From Robertkochia marina (GTDB lineage Bacteria; Bacteroidota; Bacteroidia; Flavobacteriales; Flavobacteriaceae), in the NCBI RefSeq assembly GCF_004799345.1, contig NZ_SSMC01000002.1, forward strand, positions 744,001 through 808,000: DNA of 64,000 nucleotides, written 5' to 3'. Under the pieces are notes generated by a model. The model saw nothing but the letters and a program-made list of their open reading frames with translations. It searched no databases and was not told the DNA's origin. Made by a program: the position numbers and the translations under genes. Positions 28,773 to 38,204 of the stretch are shown here, piece by piece (the stretch's first letter is position 1; every line of letters begins with the position of its first letter).

Positions 28773-30188
28773 TTATGATTGTTCTTTATCTTTTACTTTT
28801 ACGATCTGTGCCATTAACTCAGCCTCGGTGGCCAGCTTCCCGTTAGCATAGGCATAGGCCTGCATATGGCAGATACCTCTTCTTATAGGGGTCAACAGTT
28901 CCATTTTGAAAACCAGGGTATCTCCCGGATGTACCTGTTGTTTGAATTTCACATTATCGATCTTCATGAAATAGGTCAGGTAGTTCTCAGGATCGGGTAC
29001 CGTATTAAGAACCAGGATACCTCCGGTCTGCGCCATGGCTTCTACCTGGAGAACACCCGGCATAACGGGAGCTCCGGGAAAATGCCCTACAAAGAAGGGC
29101 TCATTCATGGTTACATTTTTCATACCAACCACATGAGTATCTGATAACTCAAGGATCTTATCTACCAACAAGAACGGCGGACGGTGAGGCAGCATGTTCA
29201 TGATCTGGGTAACATCCATCAATGGTGGTTTGTTCAGATCAAATTTTGGAACATTATTTCGTTTTTCGATCTTGATGATCTTTGCCAATTTCTTAGCAAA
29301 TTGTGTGTTTACGTAATGTCCGGGTTTATTGGCAATGACCTTTCCGCGTATTCTGGTTCCTGCAAGCGCAAGATCTCCGATAACGTCAAGAAGTTTATGT
29401 CTGGCGGCCTCATTAGGATGGTGAAGGGTAAGGTTGTCAAGAATTCCATTAGGTTTCACCGCAATGCTGTCTTTCTTAAACGCCACTTTAAGCTTTTCCA
29501 TGGTTTCATTAGACAATTCTTTGTCAACGTAAACAATGGCATTATTAAGATCTCCTCCTTTGATCAACCCGTGTTCAAGAAGTGTTTCCAATTCGTGAAG
29601 AAAAGAGAATGTTCTGGAATCTGCGATCTCCGTTCTGAAGTCTGAAAGGTGCTTCATGGTGGCGTTCTGGGTACCTAATACCTTGGTTCCGAAATCAACC
29701 ATGGTGGTTACCTGGTACTCATCAGCAGGAATAACAGTGATCTCACTGCCTGATTCCTCATCCACATAAGAGATCACATCAGTGACCACAAACTCTTCTC
29801 TTATAGCTTCCTGTTCAACCGTACCGGCTTCTTCAATAGCTTCAACAAAATACTTGGAAGACCCATCCATAATAGGAGGTTCAGAAGCATCAAGCTCGAT
29901 CAGGACATTATCAACATCCATACCTACCAGTGCGGCTAACACATGTTCTGAAGTCTGGATCTTAACGCCCATCTTCTCAAGGTTGGTACCCCGTTGTGTA
30001 TTTACCACATAGTTGGCATCTGCTTCAATAACAGGATGCCCCTCGAGGTCGATCCTTTTAAAAGCATATCCATGATTTACGGCAGCGGGCTTAAAGGTCA
30101 TTGTTACCTCCTGCCCGGTGTGCAACCCTACTCCTTTCAGGGTTATGTCTTTAGCTATGGTTCGCTGTTTTACAGCCTGCTCACTCAT
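28773..30188 (-). CDS. lpxC-fabZ: Fused UDP-acyl-GlcNAc deacetylase / 3-hydroxyacyl-ACP dehydratase
   Basis: 471 residues. The LpxC half (about 1-310) has GVGLHTG and the zinc/catalytic region [20 protein letters not shown]. The FabZ half (about 320-471) has [10 protein letters not shown] and [21 protein letters not shown]. The fusion is a recognised Bacteroidota form and couples lipid A commitment to fatty acid elongation. Its start overlaps the lpxD stop by 8 nt. Confidence 0.96.
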   Translation of the reverse strand: MSEQAVKQRTIAKDITLKGVGLHTGQEVTMTFKPAAVNHGYAFKRIDLEGHPVIEADANYVVNTQRGTNLEKMGVKIQTSEHVLAALVGMDVDNVLIELDASEPPIMDGSSKYFVEAIEEAGTVEQEAIREEFVVTDVISYVDEESGSEITVIPADEYQVTTMVDFGTKVLGTQNATMKHLSDFRTEIADSRTFSFLHELETLLEHGLIKGGDLNNAIVYVDKELSNETMEKLKVAFKKDSIAVKPNGILDNLTLHHPNEAARHKLLDVIGDLALAGTRIRGKVIANKPGHYVNTQFAKKLAKIIKIEKRNNVPKFDLNKPPLMDVTQIMNMLPHRPPFLLVDKILELSDTHVVGMKNVTMNEPFFVGHFPGAPVMPGVLQVEAMAQTGGILVLNTVPDPENYLTYFMKIDNVKFKQQVHPGDTLVFKMELLTPIRRGICHMQAYAYANGKLATEAELMAQIVKVKDKEQS

Positions 30189-31206
30189 TGTTGCTGTTTT
30201 TTTCTAATTGATGAACCCTGTTCACCAGGGAATTCAGATTTTTAAAATGTACGTAAGCTTTGTTGTAAGCACTGTATGCTAATGCAGGTGAACCCTGAAG
30301 GGTTTCCCCGTCTTTTACATTTCTGCCTATACCACTCTGGGCCTGTATTCTAACCCCATCTCCAATAGTGATGTGGCCTACAATCCCAACCTGCCCTCCT
30401 ATCATACAGCCTTTCCCGATCTTGGTAGAACCGGCCACCCCGGTCTGGGCTGCGATCACGGTATTTTCACCGATCTCTACGTTGTGGGCTATCTGGATCT
30501 GATTGTCGAGTTTAACTCCGCGCCTGATAATAGTAGACCCAAGGGTTGCCCGGTCTATGGTTGATCCGGCTCCAACATCTACATGATCTTCCAGGATCAC
30601 ATTCCCGGTCTGAGGTACTTTTTGCAGTTCCCCATTTTCATTAGGCGCATAACCAAAACCATCAGCTCCGATAATACAGCCGCTGTTAACCACACAATGA
30701 TTGCCGATAACCGTTTCTGAATAAATCTTAGCACCTGCAAAAATAACGGTATTGTCACCTATGGTTACATTATCGCCCACATATACATTTGGGTAGATCT
30801 TGACATTATTGCCAACCTTCACGTTCTCTCCAAGGTAGGAAAAGGCTCCGAGATAAATATTTTCTCCGAAGGATGCCGATTCAGCTATAAAAGCAGGTTG
30901 TTCTATACCTGTTTTATTCATCTTTACCTGGTTGTAGTAATTGAGTAGTTTAGAAAACGACTTATAGGCATCATCAACCTTAATAAGGGTGGTCGTTATA
31001 GGCTTTTCGGCCTCGAAATCCTTATTCACAATGGTGATGCTGGCCTTGGTGGTATATATAAAATTAGTGTATTTCGGATTCGCAAGAAAGGTCAGGGTCC
31101 CGTCCTCTCCTTCTTCTATCTTTGAAAGTCTGGAAACTTCTACATCAGGATTCCCAACGATCTCTCCTTCCAGGATCCCTGCTATTTGTAAGGCTGTAAA
31201 TTTCAT
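30181..31206 (-). CDS. lpxD: UDP-3-O-acylglucosamine N-acyltransferase
   Basis: 341 residues from the ATG at 31206 ([14 protein letters not shown]); the longer frame extends back into the HD gene and was trimmed. It has an N-terminal uridine-binding domain, the hexapeptide repeat helix with GADGFGYAP, and the catalytic His in [12 protein letters not shown]. It adds the N-linked acyl chain in lipid A synthesis. It is the first lipid A gene of the block, 31 nt after the HD-domain gene. Confidence 0.95.
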   Translation of the reverse strand: MKFTALQIAGILEGEIVGNPDVEVSRLSKIEEGEDGTLTFLANPKYTNFIYTTKASITIVNKDFEAEKPITTTLIKVDDAYKSFSKLLNYYNQVKMNKTGIEQPAFIAESASFGENIYLGAFSYLGENVKVGNNVKIYPNVYVGDNVTIGDNTVIFAGAKIYSETVIGNHCVVNSGCIIGADGFGYAPNENGELQKVPQTGNVILEDHVDVGAGSTIDRATLGSTIIRRGVKLDNQIQIAHNVEIGENTVIAAQTGVAGSTKIGKGCMIGGQVGIVGHITIGDGVRIQAQSGIGRNVKDGETLQGSPALAYSAYNKAYVHFKNLNSLVNRVHQLEKNSNNE

Positions 31207-31237
31207 TAAGGGCAAAAGTATAAAAAAACTCCTATTT

Positions 31238-32467
31238 CTATTTAGGATGGCAAAGGTAATATTTCGTAACCGGCTTGGAAAGGGCTCTGAGGTTAAATTG
31301 ATCAGAGGCCTTGGCCACATCTTTAATTTTACCGGATTTCATCAAAATATTGATGTTTTGCCGGTCTATGCTATACGCCTGATTCTCAATAACACCATCA
31401 AAAACCAGAAAACGGGCTTCTTCTTCAGTCCATCCCTGACACTCCATAAACTCTTTAACAAGTTCTTCTTTTCTCTCCTGTTTAAAAGGCTTTTTCTTCA
31501 CCTTGATCTTCAGAAGCTTCCGGTCAAGCAACATTCTGCACAAAGCAGATAAAAGGGCGTCGTCATGGTATTGCCAGTCTTTCATGGCAGCCTGGATATC
31601 TACATCATCAAGGCGGGAGAAATGCTCAGTGACCTCCTCATCAAAATCATCCGGGCCAATTTTACGATCCAGAAAGAATTTCAAAGCCCCGGTACAGGGT
31701 AGTTCCCGACCTTCAGATACCAGGTATTTGGCACGCTGCAGCATTCTGATGAGCAATTGTTCTGCCACCAACCCTGTTTTATGCAGGTATACCTGCCAGT
31801 ACATCAGCCTTCTTGCTACCAGGAATTTTTCTATGGAGTAGATCCCCTTTTCTTCAACCACCAATTCATCATCAACCACATTAAGCATGGTAATGATGCG
31901 TTCACTATTAATATTTCCTTCCGAAACCCCGGTATAGAAGCTGTCTCTTTTCAAATAATCTGCCCGATCCATATCAAGCTGCCCTGAGATAAGCTGATAC
32001 ATGAACTTACGGTGATACTCACCCTTAAAGATCCTGATAGCCAGGTCAAGGGCTCCGTCAAACTCCTTATTCAGCAATTCCATAAAACGAAGCGATATAC
32101 GCTCATGAGAAACCCCGTTCACAATAGAGTGCTCCATGGCATGAGAGAAGGGTCCGTGCCCTATATCATGAAGAAGTATCGCCGCCTGCAGCGCCTGTTC
32201 TTCGGCATCTGAAATGGATACCTGCTTAAATCGCAGGGCACGCACTGCCCGGGTCATCAGATGCATACACCCTATGGCATGATGAAACCGGGTATGATGG
32301 GCTCCGGGATAGACCAGATAAGACAACCCCATTTGAGAGATACGCCGGAGACGCTGAAAGTAGCGGTGTTCGATGAGGTCGAAAATAAGTGGATTGGGAA
32401 TAGTAATAAAACCGTAAATTGGATCGTTAAATATTTTTAACTTGTTTGTTGTGTTCAAACCCGGCAT
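31238..32467 (-). CDS. HD-domain metal-dependent phosphohydrolase
   Basis: 409 residues. The HD signature is complete: [23 protein letters not shown] and a downstream Asp in [11 protein letters not shown]. The arrangement resembles dGTPase-like or SAMHD1-like nucleotide hydrolases, but the substrate is unknown. It is cytoplasmic. It is probably the first gene of the lipid A transcript, with a consensus -7 box 15 nt upstream, and is divergent from porX. Confidence 0.9.
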   Translation of the reverse strand: MPGLNTTNKLKIFNDPIYGFITIPNPLIFDLIEHRYFQRLRRISQMGLSYLVYPGAHHTRFHHAIGCMHLMTRAVRALRFKQVSISDAEEQALQAAILLHDIGHGPFSHAMEHSIVNGVSHERISLRFMELLNKEFDGALDLAIRIFKGEYHRKFMYQLISGQLDMDRADYLKRDSFYTGVSEGNINSERIITMLNVVDDELVVEEKGIYSIEKFLVARRLMYWQVYLHKTGLVAEQLLIRMLQRAKYLVSEGRELPCTGALKFFLDRKIGPDDFDEEVTEHFSRLDDVDIQAAMKDWQYHDDALLSALCRMLLDRKLLKIKVKKKPFKQERKEELVKEFMECQGWTEEEARFLVFDGVIENQAYSIDRQNINILMKSGKIKDVAKASDQFNLRALSKPVTKYYLCHPK

Positions 32468-32481
32468 TTAAAATTTACCTA

Positions 32482-32489
32482 CAAATATA
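32482..32489 (-). promoter_or_regulatory. -7 box TATATTTG for the HD/lipid A transcript
   Basis: An exact TAnnTTTG on the minus strand, 15 nt before the HD gene ATG, within the 33-nt gap to divergent porX. Confidence 0.55.
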
Positions 32490-32500
32490 CAGCATATAGA

Positions 32501-34048
32501 ATGAATGAAATAAAGATACTTTGGGTAGACGACGAGATCGACCTTTTAAAACCACATATCCTTTTCCTTGAAAAAAAGAATTATAAGGTAGATACCTGTC
32601 AAAGCGGAGTTGATGCTGTAGAAAAAGTAAAATCTGAATTCTATGATATTGTGTTCCTTGACGAGAACATGCCCGGGATAAGCGGACTGGAAACGCTGAG
32701 CGAGATCAAAGCTCTGCGGCCTTCTGTACCCGTGGTTATGATCACCAAGAGCGAAGAAGAGTATATTATGGAGGAGGCTATCGGGAGCAAGATCGCAGAT
32801 TACCTTATCAAACCTGTAAACCCTAACCAGATCTTATTGAGCCTGAAAAAGACCCTGGAACACTCCCGCCTAGTTTCAGAAAAAACCACCTCAAGTTATC
32901 AGCAGGAATTCAGAAAGATCGCCATGGATCTTGTTATGACCAATTCTTATGAAGAATGGATCGAACTTTACAAGAAATTACTGTATTGGGAAATGGAGCT
33001 GGAAAACATTGAGGATGCAGGAATGATCGAGATACTGGAGTCTCAAAAGGTAGAAGCCAACAGTATGTTCGGAAAATTTGTCGAAAAAAATTATCGGAAG
33101 TGGTTTGACAACGAAGACCACCCGGTAATGTCGCATACCTTATTTAAAGAATTGGTGGTACCGGAACTTAGCGAAGACACTCCTACCCTGCTCGTTGTAA
33201 TAGACAACCTCAGATATGACCAATGGAAAAGTATTGAAGGGGTTATCAATACGCATTTCAAAAAAACCAGAGAGCAGGCCTATTTCAGTATTTTACCCAC
33301 CGCCACCCAATACGCAAGAAACGCTATATTCTCAGGGCTCATGCCTTCTGAAATGGAGCGCCTTTACCCGAAATTATGGAAAAATGATACTGATGAAGGT
33401 GGTAAAAACCTCTATGAAAAAGAGTTCCTGGAGGCACAGATCAGACGCATGGGACTGAATATTACCTGGGATTACCATAAGATATCAAGTTTGCGATCAG
33501 GCAAACAACTGGCACAAAACTTCAGCTCCCAGAAAAATAATGACCTCACGGTTTTGGTCTATAATTTTGTAGACATGCTCTCTCATTCTAAAACAGAGAT
33601 GGAGGTGGTTAAAGAACTTGCTTCGAACGACAAGGCATACCGTTCTCTCACTCAGAGCTGGTTCAAGAACTCCCCCCTGCTCGACATTATCCAGCAGGCT
33701 CAGCGTCTTGGCTTTAAATTGATCATTACCACCGATCACGGTACGATCAATGCAAAAAACCCTTCTAAAGTTATCGGAGATCGGGAAACAAGCCTGAACC
33801 TACGTTATAAAACAGGCAGAAGCCTTACTTACGAAGAAAAGGATGTGTTTGCGATTAAAGACCCTAAGTCGGTCTTCCTGCCGGCTATCAATATGAGCAG
33901 CTCATTTATTTTTGCCAAAGGCGACCTGTTCTTTGCTTACCCCAACAACTACAACCACTATGTAAGCTATTACAAGAACACCTATCAGCACGGTGGAATC
34001 TCGCTTGAAGAAATGATCATCCCCTTTGCCGTTTTAAAGGCCCGCTAA
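32501..34048 (+). CDS. porX: Type IX secretion response regulator with PglZ domain
   Basis: 515 residues. The N-terminal receiver domain has its acidic pocket (VDDE) and phosphoacceptor Asp54 (IVFLDENMPG). A helical linker and a C-terminal PglZ/alkaline-phosphatase-like domain (VVIDNLRYDQW, ITTDHGTI, HGGISLEEM) follow. PorX controls expression and function of the type IX secretion system and gliding in Bacteroidota, with PorY as the usual kinase. PorY is not in the window. It is followed after 9 nt by a convergent small gene. Confidence 0.95.
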   Translation: MNEIKILWVDDEIDLLKPHILFLEKKNYKVDTCQSGVDAVEKVKSEFYDIVFLDENMPGISGLETLSEIKALRPSVPVVMITKSEEEYIMEEAIGSKIADYLIKPVNPNQILLSLKKTLEHSRLVSEKTTSSYQQEFRKIAMDLVMTNSYEEWIELYKKLLYWEMELENIEDAGMIEILESQKVEANSMFGKFVEKNYRKWFDNEDHPVMSHTLFKELVVPELSEDTPTLLVVIDNLRYDQWKSIEGVINTHFKKTREQAYFSILPTATQYARNAIFSGLMPSEMERLYPKLWKNDTDEGGKNLYEKEFLEAQIRRMGLNITWDYHKISSLRSGKQLAQNFSSQKNNDLTVLVYNFVDMLSHSKTEMEVVKELASNDKAYRSLTQSWFKNSPLLDIIQQAQRLGFKLIITTDHGTINAKNPSKVIGDRETSLNLRYKTGRSLTYEEKDVFAIKDPKSVFLPAINMSSSFIFAKGDLFFAYPNNYNHYVSYYKNTYQHGGISLEEMIIPFAVLKAR

Positions 34049-34057
34049 AAATAAATA

Positions 34058-34366
34058 TCAGTCTTTAAATCGTAATTTTTTCCCGAAAACGAGTTTCAGG
34101 TAATCTTCCACTACATAGACCATAGGGGTATGTATGTACTGGTCAGATTCCTTGACATTATCAGGCATGGATTCATAAAGTGCGATCACCGGAATGGGTT
34201 CCAGCTGATCAAATGGCAAAAATCCTTCTTCTCCCTGAAACCAAAGATCATTTTCTTCGTCGATATAAAAAGCGAGATAACCGGACTCATGATACTCCTG
34301 TAAGGTCAGTAAAAACAGGAGTTTTCGGCCATTGAAGTTCTCAATGTCTAGTGGTAGTATTGGCAT
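34058..34366 (-). CDS. Small acidic conserved protein, function unknown
   Basis: 102 residues, soluble, with many aromatic and acidic positions (GYLAFYIDEENDLWFQGEEGFLPFDQLEP). No motif is recognised. It ends 9 nt from the porX stop, convergently, and is divergent from the HTH gene at 34460. The regular composition and tight packing support it as real. Confidence 0.65.
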   Translation of the reverse strand: MPILPLDIENFNGRKLLFLLTLQEYHESGYLAFYIDEENDLWFQGEEGFLPFDQLEPIPVIALYESMPDNVKESDQYIHTPMVYVVEDYLKLVFGKKLRFKD

Positions 34367-34427
34367 AAGTTGGTTGGGTTTTTAACATTTATTAAGATTT
34401 GGCACCACAAGTATATCGAATTTTTTC

Positions 34428-34435
34428 TATTTTTG
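34428..34435 (+). promoter_or_regulatory. -7 box TATTTTTG for the HTH gene
   Basis: An exact TAnnTTTG, 24 nt before the ATG at 34460. TTTG at 34398-34401 could be the -33 element, but its spacing (26 bp) is long. Confidence 0.55.
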
Positions 34436-34459
34436 AAAAAAACATTAGATAAAAATAAC

Positions 34460-34828
34460 ATGGCAAAAGCAATTGACAGAATCTTTACCATAATTAAATC
34501 CCTCGGCATGAGTGCCAGGCAGTTTGACATGTCAATCGGTGCATCTAACGGATATACCCTTCGAATGAAAAAGAACAACGCCTCCGTAGGGAGTGATATT
34601 CTGGAAAGAATTGTAGAGAAGTACCCCTTTGTAAACATTAACTGGATCATTACCGGGCGTGGCAATATGTTCGGCATTGAATCAGAAGAAAAGTCTGCCC
34701 GCGAATTGAGCTTCGACGAGGTGGAAGCCATTATCGAGGCCAAGATCAAGGCCAATGAGAAAGATGATCTGGAAGCTTTAATTGAGAAGATAAGATCGGA
34801 GATCGATAAAACAGAAAATAACAATTAA
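34460..34828 (+). CDS. Phage-repressor-like helix-turn-helix protein
   Basis: 122 residues from the ATG at 34460 (MAKAIDRIFTIIKSLGMSARQF). An N-terminal XRE-like HTH (MSARQFDMSIGASNGYTLRMKK, then KYPFVNINWIITGRGNMF) is followed by a charged helical C-terminus. The NxxWLLTGxGxM-type ending is common in repressor-like proteins of Bacteroidota. It is presumably a DNA-binding regulator. There are no phage genes nearby. A strong terminator follows 3 nt after the stop. Confidence 0.8.
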   Translation: MAKAIDRIFTIIKSLGMSARQFDMSIGASNGYTLRMKKNNASVGSDILERIVEKYPFVNINWIITGRGNMFGIESEEKSARELSFDEVEAIIEAKIKANEKDDLEALIEKIRSEIDKTENNN

Positions 34829-34831
34829 ATT

Positions 34832-34859
34832 AAAAACCGGGTCCAGCCCGGTTTTTTTT
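34832..34859. terminator. Bidirectional terminator between the HTH gene and the membrane-protein gene
   Basis: Stem AAAAACCGGG/CCCGGTTTTT with a 5-nt loop and T tract. It serves the HTH gene, and probably the convergent gene ending at 34863. Confidence 0.85.
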
Positions 34860-34862
34860 ATT

Positions 34863-36119
34863 TTAGTACTCCTGTTCTTTTAATTCTTCCAATCGCCCCT
34901 TGATGGCTTTTAAGCGCCTGAGATACTCTTCCGGAGGATATTTCTTATGCTCCTTGATCAATTCGGTGAGTTCTTTTTTAAGATCGGAACGTTCATCACC
35001 CTTATCCATAGATAAGGATAATATTGATTTATTTATTTTTTGTTCCATTTTATAATAGAACTCTAAAAGCATAACATATCTCCTAACCCGACCTGTCAAA
35101 AACACCATTATCCCAGTTATTAAAACTACCAAGGGAAATATTACATAGATTTCTTCACCATCCATTTTGGAAGAATCTTTGAACATTTCAATTAATTGGA
35201 AAACACTAATAGAGAAAGGTATTAGCAGAAAATACTTCCACCAATACCTACTAGTGAAAAACCACAAGGTCACAGGGATTATCATTAAAAGTTTTGAATT
35301 TATAACCCAGAGCAAAGTCTGCAAATCCCGAAATCCAAATGATGATATCGTAATACCGTACAAATTGATATTGTCAATACCTGGTGAAATAATTTTATAA
35401 ATATTGAAAAATAAAGGTGTAAGTAGCAGGAGTATAAAAAATAAAATCTCGAATAGCGTTTTAAATCCTGAAATCAAATCAAAGTTTGATTTGTTTGAAA
35501 TAAATTCCTGATTTAATTGGCCAAGCAGGTTATATTCTTTATAAATTAGATTCAATTGAGTCCTATTCAAATTTTCTTCATCTAAGATATCTTTAACCAA
35601 CTTTATTCTTCTATGTTCCTTTGTAGTTCGAGGTAATTGATAAAAATTATCTGAGTCAATATTATAATTATGCACCAAATTCTTTTTGTAGTACTTCAAG
35701 GATAAATTAAAGCCCAATAAAACCAACAAAAGCATAATTAAATAGGGCAGGGAATATAAGTTTACAGAGGACTCATGCATGCCTAATTCTATGAAAATTT
35801 GAGTTATTAGCTGGTATGATAAATATATAATCGGACTCAATAGAGAAAATTTCCACCATCTGGTCTCGGTAATGTACCACGTTGAGAATAGAAATATGGG
35901 AGATAATTTCAATAAAACTATGTATATAAAAGTCTGCACTGACCCCGCTACCTTAGGTTCCAAAACAAAAAATTCTGTAATCCATATAGGTCTATCCGGA
36001 AAAAGATGATGAATATATATTGTGAATGAAGATCCTAGAATCAAAAAAATAAAAAGGTAATCTATAAAAAACAGTTTTAAAACCTTTTCATTTTTGGAAC
36101 CGTTGGTTTTCTTTAACAT
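34863..36119 (-). CDS. Polytopic membrane protein with duplicated WW module, function unknown
   Basis: 418 residues with about eight hydrophobic segments in two similar halves. Each half has the pattern Leu-Lys, a hydrophobic helix, W[YF][IF]T, three residues, WW, then a helix ending QL[IT]: WYITETRWWKFSLLSP near 82-97 and WFFTSRYWWKYFLLIP near 284-299. A charged linker (about 140-210) separates the halves, and a charged coiled-coil tail (about 350-418) closes the protein. The same module occurs once in the protein at 38609. The gene is more A/T-rich than its neighbours. The family was not recognised. Confidence 0.75.
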   Translation of the reverse strand: MLKKTNGSKNEKVLKLFFIDYLFIFLILGSSFTIYIHHLFPDRPIWITEFFVLEPKVAGSVQTFIYIVLLKLSPIFLFSTWYITETRWWKFSLLSPIIYLSYQLITQIFIELGMHESSVNLYSLPYLIMLLLVLLGFNLSLKYYKKNLVHNYNIDSDNFYQLPRTTKEHRRIKLVKDILDEENLNRTQLNLIYKEYNLLGQLNQEFISNKSNFDLISGFKTLFEILFFILLLLTPLFFNIYKIISPGIDNINLYGITISSFGFRDLQTLLWVINSKLLMIIPVTLWFFTSRYWWKYFLLIPFSISVFQLIEMFKDSSKMDGEEIYVIFPLVVLITGIMVFLTGRVRRYVMLLEFYYKMEQKINKSILSLSMDKGDERSDLKKELTELIKEHKKYPPEEYLRRLKAIKGRLEELKEQEY

Positions 36120-36169
36120 AAATTAGGCTAATGGTTAGATTTAGTAACCAAATCTATAACATCTGTGAT

Positions 36170-36177
36170 TACTTTTG
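36170..36177 (+). promoter_or_regulatory. -7 box TACTTTTG for tsaE
   Basis: An exact TAnnTTTG, 33 nt before the tsaE ATG. It overlaps the TTG codon that begins the longer frame, which argues for the later start. Confidence 0.6.
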
Positions 36178-36210
36178 ACAAAATTTTCAATAAAACTAAC
36201 ACAAACGAAT

Positions 36211-36618
36211 ATGAGGGTTTATTCATATGCCTTAAATAATGTAAAAGAAGCAATTGACTTTATATTAAAGGAAAGTCCGAATAGGATTATATTATTCAAG
36301 GGAGAAATGGGTTCGGGAAAAACCACCCTGATCAAATCGTTGGTAAAGGGTTTAGGCAGTGACGATGTGGTGTCGTCACCCACTTTTTCACTGGTCAATG
36401 AATACCGAAATGAGGAGGGCCCTATCTATCATTTTGATCTTTACCGCTTAGAAGATGAAGAGGAGGCCTATGCCATTGGTATGGAGGAATATTTAGACAG
36501 TGGAGCCTGGTGTTTTGTTGAATGGCCTGATAAAGCACGTAGTATTTTACCTAAAAACGCTACTTTAATCGAGATAAAAGTGCTTTTAAACGGGAAAAGA
36601 GAGCTACACCTCTCCTGA
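36211..36618 (+). CDS. tsaE: tRNA threonylcarbamoyladenosine synthesis ATPase
   Basis: 135 residues from the ATG at 36211 (MRVYSYALNN); the longer frame starts at a TTG inside the promoter. The Walker A motif is GEMGSGKTTLIK, followed by SPTFSLVNEY and HFDLYRL, the TsaE hallmarks. It is the P-loop ATPase partner of TsaD/TsaB in making t6A37 in tRNA. It lies between two unusual membrane/lipoprotein regions. Confidence 0.94.
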   Translation: MRVYSYALNNVKEAIDFILKESPNRIILFKGEMGSGKTTLIKSLVKGLGSDDVVSSPTFSLVNEYRNEEGPIYHFDLYRLEDEEEAYAIGMEEYLDSGAWCFVEWPDKARSILPKNATLIEIKVLLNGKRELHLS

Positions 36619-37052
36619 TTTGATAGCTTTAATCCTACATTTTCTTGCCTCAAATCGTTGTATGTTAAAAATTTATCTAATGTACGACAAAGAAATTTAT
36701 TATCCGTGCTGAATTTTTAGATAGGTTTGGACTACAATTTTAACCAAAAAGTAGTACAATGACTACAAGAAAATTCAAACCTATGTACGGAATCTCATAT
36801 CGTAGTTTAACCTGCTTCGTTATTGTAAATACAAGTTCTTTTTAGCGCCTTTTCAGCATAAAAGATAAACTTGTAACACAACTGAAAACAACCAACAACT
36901 ACGCAATGAGAACTTCCTGCCATTTCTTAAGACCTTTTATGTGTTTTATGATACCGCATCAATCAAAACGGTTGTATGGGGCTTCTCCTGCACGAATAAA
37001 TTAAATAACTGAATAATAAGAAATTATTACACAAACCTTTAAATTAATTACA
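36619..37052 (+). other. 434-bp non-coding gap with inverted repeats and two tiny ORFs
   Basis: No gene of normal size. ATAGGTTTG (36721-36729) is complementary to CAAACCTAT (36776-36784), with ACTAC/GTAGT pairs inside. TACAAGTT (36830-36837) is complementary to AACTTGTA (36868-36875). Two short ATG frames are present, 28 codons at 36759-36845 and 32 codons at 36906-37004, both of doubtful coding value. No TAnnTTTG box was found, so the promoter of the lipoprotein array is unclear. Confidence 0.5.
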
Positions 37053-37214
37053 ATGAAAACGATCTACAAATTTTTATCCTTCACCTTTGCTCTGGCCATT
37101 CTTTCTTTAAGCGTGGTGTCTTGTTCAAAATCTTCAATTGCTGATGAAGATGCCTTATATGATATTAAAGAAGGTATTGACAGAACAAAAATTTGGGTGC
37201 CTACTAACGGATAA
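37053..37214 (+). CDS. Array lipoprotein, copy 1 (divergent signal peptide)
   Basis: 53 residues. The signal peptide (MKTIYKFLSFTFALAILSLS) ends in the lipobox VVSC with Cys24, giving a 30-residue mature lipopeptide containing DEDALYDIKEGIDRTKIWVP and ending TNG. It differs from the other copies mainly in the signal peptide; the mature part differs only at KSSI for KASV. Ser at +2 would favour sorting to the outer membrane. The function is unknown. Confidence 0.85.
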   Translation: MKTIYKFLSFTFALAILSLSVVSCSKSSIADEDALYDIKEGIDRTKIWVPTNG

Positions 37215-37244
37215 ATCAAAAGCATACTATTTAAAACTTACATT

Positions 37245-37406
37245 ATGAAAACCTTGAAATCTACTTTAACCTTTCTATTTGCCATCGCAATGCTTTCTAT
37301 AACTGTGATCTCTTGCTCTAAAGCCTCTGTCGCTGATGAAGATGCCTTATATGACATTAAAGAAGGTATTGACAGAACGAAAATTTGGGTACCAACTAAC
37401 GGATAA
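37245..37406 (+). CDS. Array lipoprotein, copy 2
   Basis: 53 residues. Signal peptide MKTLKSTLTFLFAIAMLSIT, lipobox VISC, mature peptide of 30 residues starting CSKASVADEDALYDIKEG and ending KIWVPTNG. The coding sequence is identical to copy 4. Confidence 0.85.
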   Translation: MKTLKSTLTFLFAIAMLSITVISCSKASVADEDALYDIKEGIDRTKIWVPTNG

Positions 37407-37436
37407 ATCAAAAGCTTTCTATTTAAAACTTACATT

Positions 37437-37598
37437 ATGAAAACCTTGAAATCTACTTTAACCTTCCTATTTGCCATCGCAATTCTTTCTATAACTGTGA
37501 TCTCTTGCTCTAAAGCATCTGTCGCTGATGAAGATGCCTTATATGACATTAAAAAAGGTATTGACAGAACGAAAATTTGGGTACCAACTAACGGATAA
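37437..37598 (+). CDS. Array lipoprotein, copy 3 (Glu-to-Lys variant)
   Basis: 53 residues with Ile16 in the signal peptide. It is the only copy with a change in the acidic core of the mature peptide: YDIKKG instead of YDIKEG. Lipobox VISC and the C-terminus KIWVPTNG are intact. It shares silent bases with copy 5. Confidence 0.85.
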   Translation: MKTLKSTLTFLFAIAILSITVISCSKASVADEDALYDIKKGIDRTKIWVPTNG

Positions 37599-37628
37599 AT
37601 CAAAAGCTTTCTATTTAAAACTTACATT

Positions 37629-37790
37629 ATGAAAACCTTGAAATCTACTTTAACCTTTCTATTTGCCATCGCAATGCTTTCTATAACTGTGATCTCTTGC
37701 TCTAAAGCCTCTGTCGCTGATGAAGATGCCTTATATGACATTAAAGAAGGTATTGACAGAACGAAAATTTGGGTACCAACTAACGGATAA
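37629..37790 (+). CDS. Array lipoprotein, copy 4
   Basis: 53 residues, identical to copy 2 over the whole coding sequence and followed by the same 30-bp spacer. Lipobox VISC, mature peptide of 30 residues. Confidence 0.85.
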   Translation: MKTLKSTLTFLFAIAMLSITVISCSKASVADEDALYDIKEGIDRTKIWVPTNG

Positions 37791-37820
37791 ATCAAAAGCT
37801 TTCTATTTAAAACTTACATT

Positions 37821-37982
37821 ATGAAAACCTTGAAATCTACTTTAACCTTCCTATTTGCCATCGCAATTCTTTCTATAACTGTGATCTCTTGCTCTAAAGC
37901 ATCTGTCGCTGATGAAGATGCCTTATATGATATTAAAGAAGGTATTGACAGAACAAAAATTTGGGTACCAACTAACGGATAA
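37821..37982 (+). CDS. Array lipoprotein, copy 5
   Basis: 53 residues, with Ile16 and the GCA Ala codon shared with copy 3 but the standard YDIKEG core. Its 3' codons (GAT, ACA) match copies 1 and 6. Lipobox VISC. The spacer after it begins ATCAAAAGTATTC, slightly different from the others. Confidence 0.85.
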   Translation: MKTLKSTLTFLFAIAILSITVISCSKASVADEDALYDIKEGIDRTKIWVPTNG

Positions 37983-38012
37983 ATCAAAAGTATTCTATTT
38001 AAAACTTACATT

Positions 38013-38174
38013 ATGAAAACCTTGAAATCTACTTTAACCTTCCTATTTGCCATCGCAATTCTTTCTATAACTGTGATCTCATGCTCTAAAGCCTCTGTCG
38101 CTGATGAAGATGCCTTATATGATATTAAAGAAGGTATTGACAGAACAAAAATTTGGGTACCAACTAACGGATAA
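38013..38174 (+). CDS. Array lipoprotein, copy 6
   Basis: 53 residues with the same protein sequence as copy 5. Silent differences include TCA for the Ser before the lipobox Cys. Mature peptide of 30 residues, as in the other copies. Confidence 0.85.
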   Translation: MKTLKSTLTFLFAIAILSITVISCSKASVADEDALYDIKEGIDRTKIWVPTNG

Positions 38175-38204
38175 ATCAAAAGCTTTCTATTTAAAACTTA
38201 CATT

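Noticed and set aside
34460-34828. HTH repressor-like gene taken as a sign of a prophage
   Set aside because: No integrase, structural or lysis genes occur nearby, and such solitary HTH genes are common in Bacteroidota.
36759-37004. Two short ATG frames (28 and 32 codons) before the array
   Set aside because: No signal peptide, start context or codon pattern supports them; they are described only as part of the gap.
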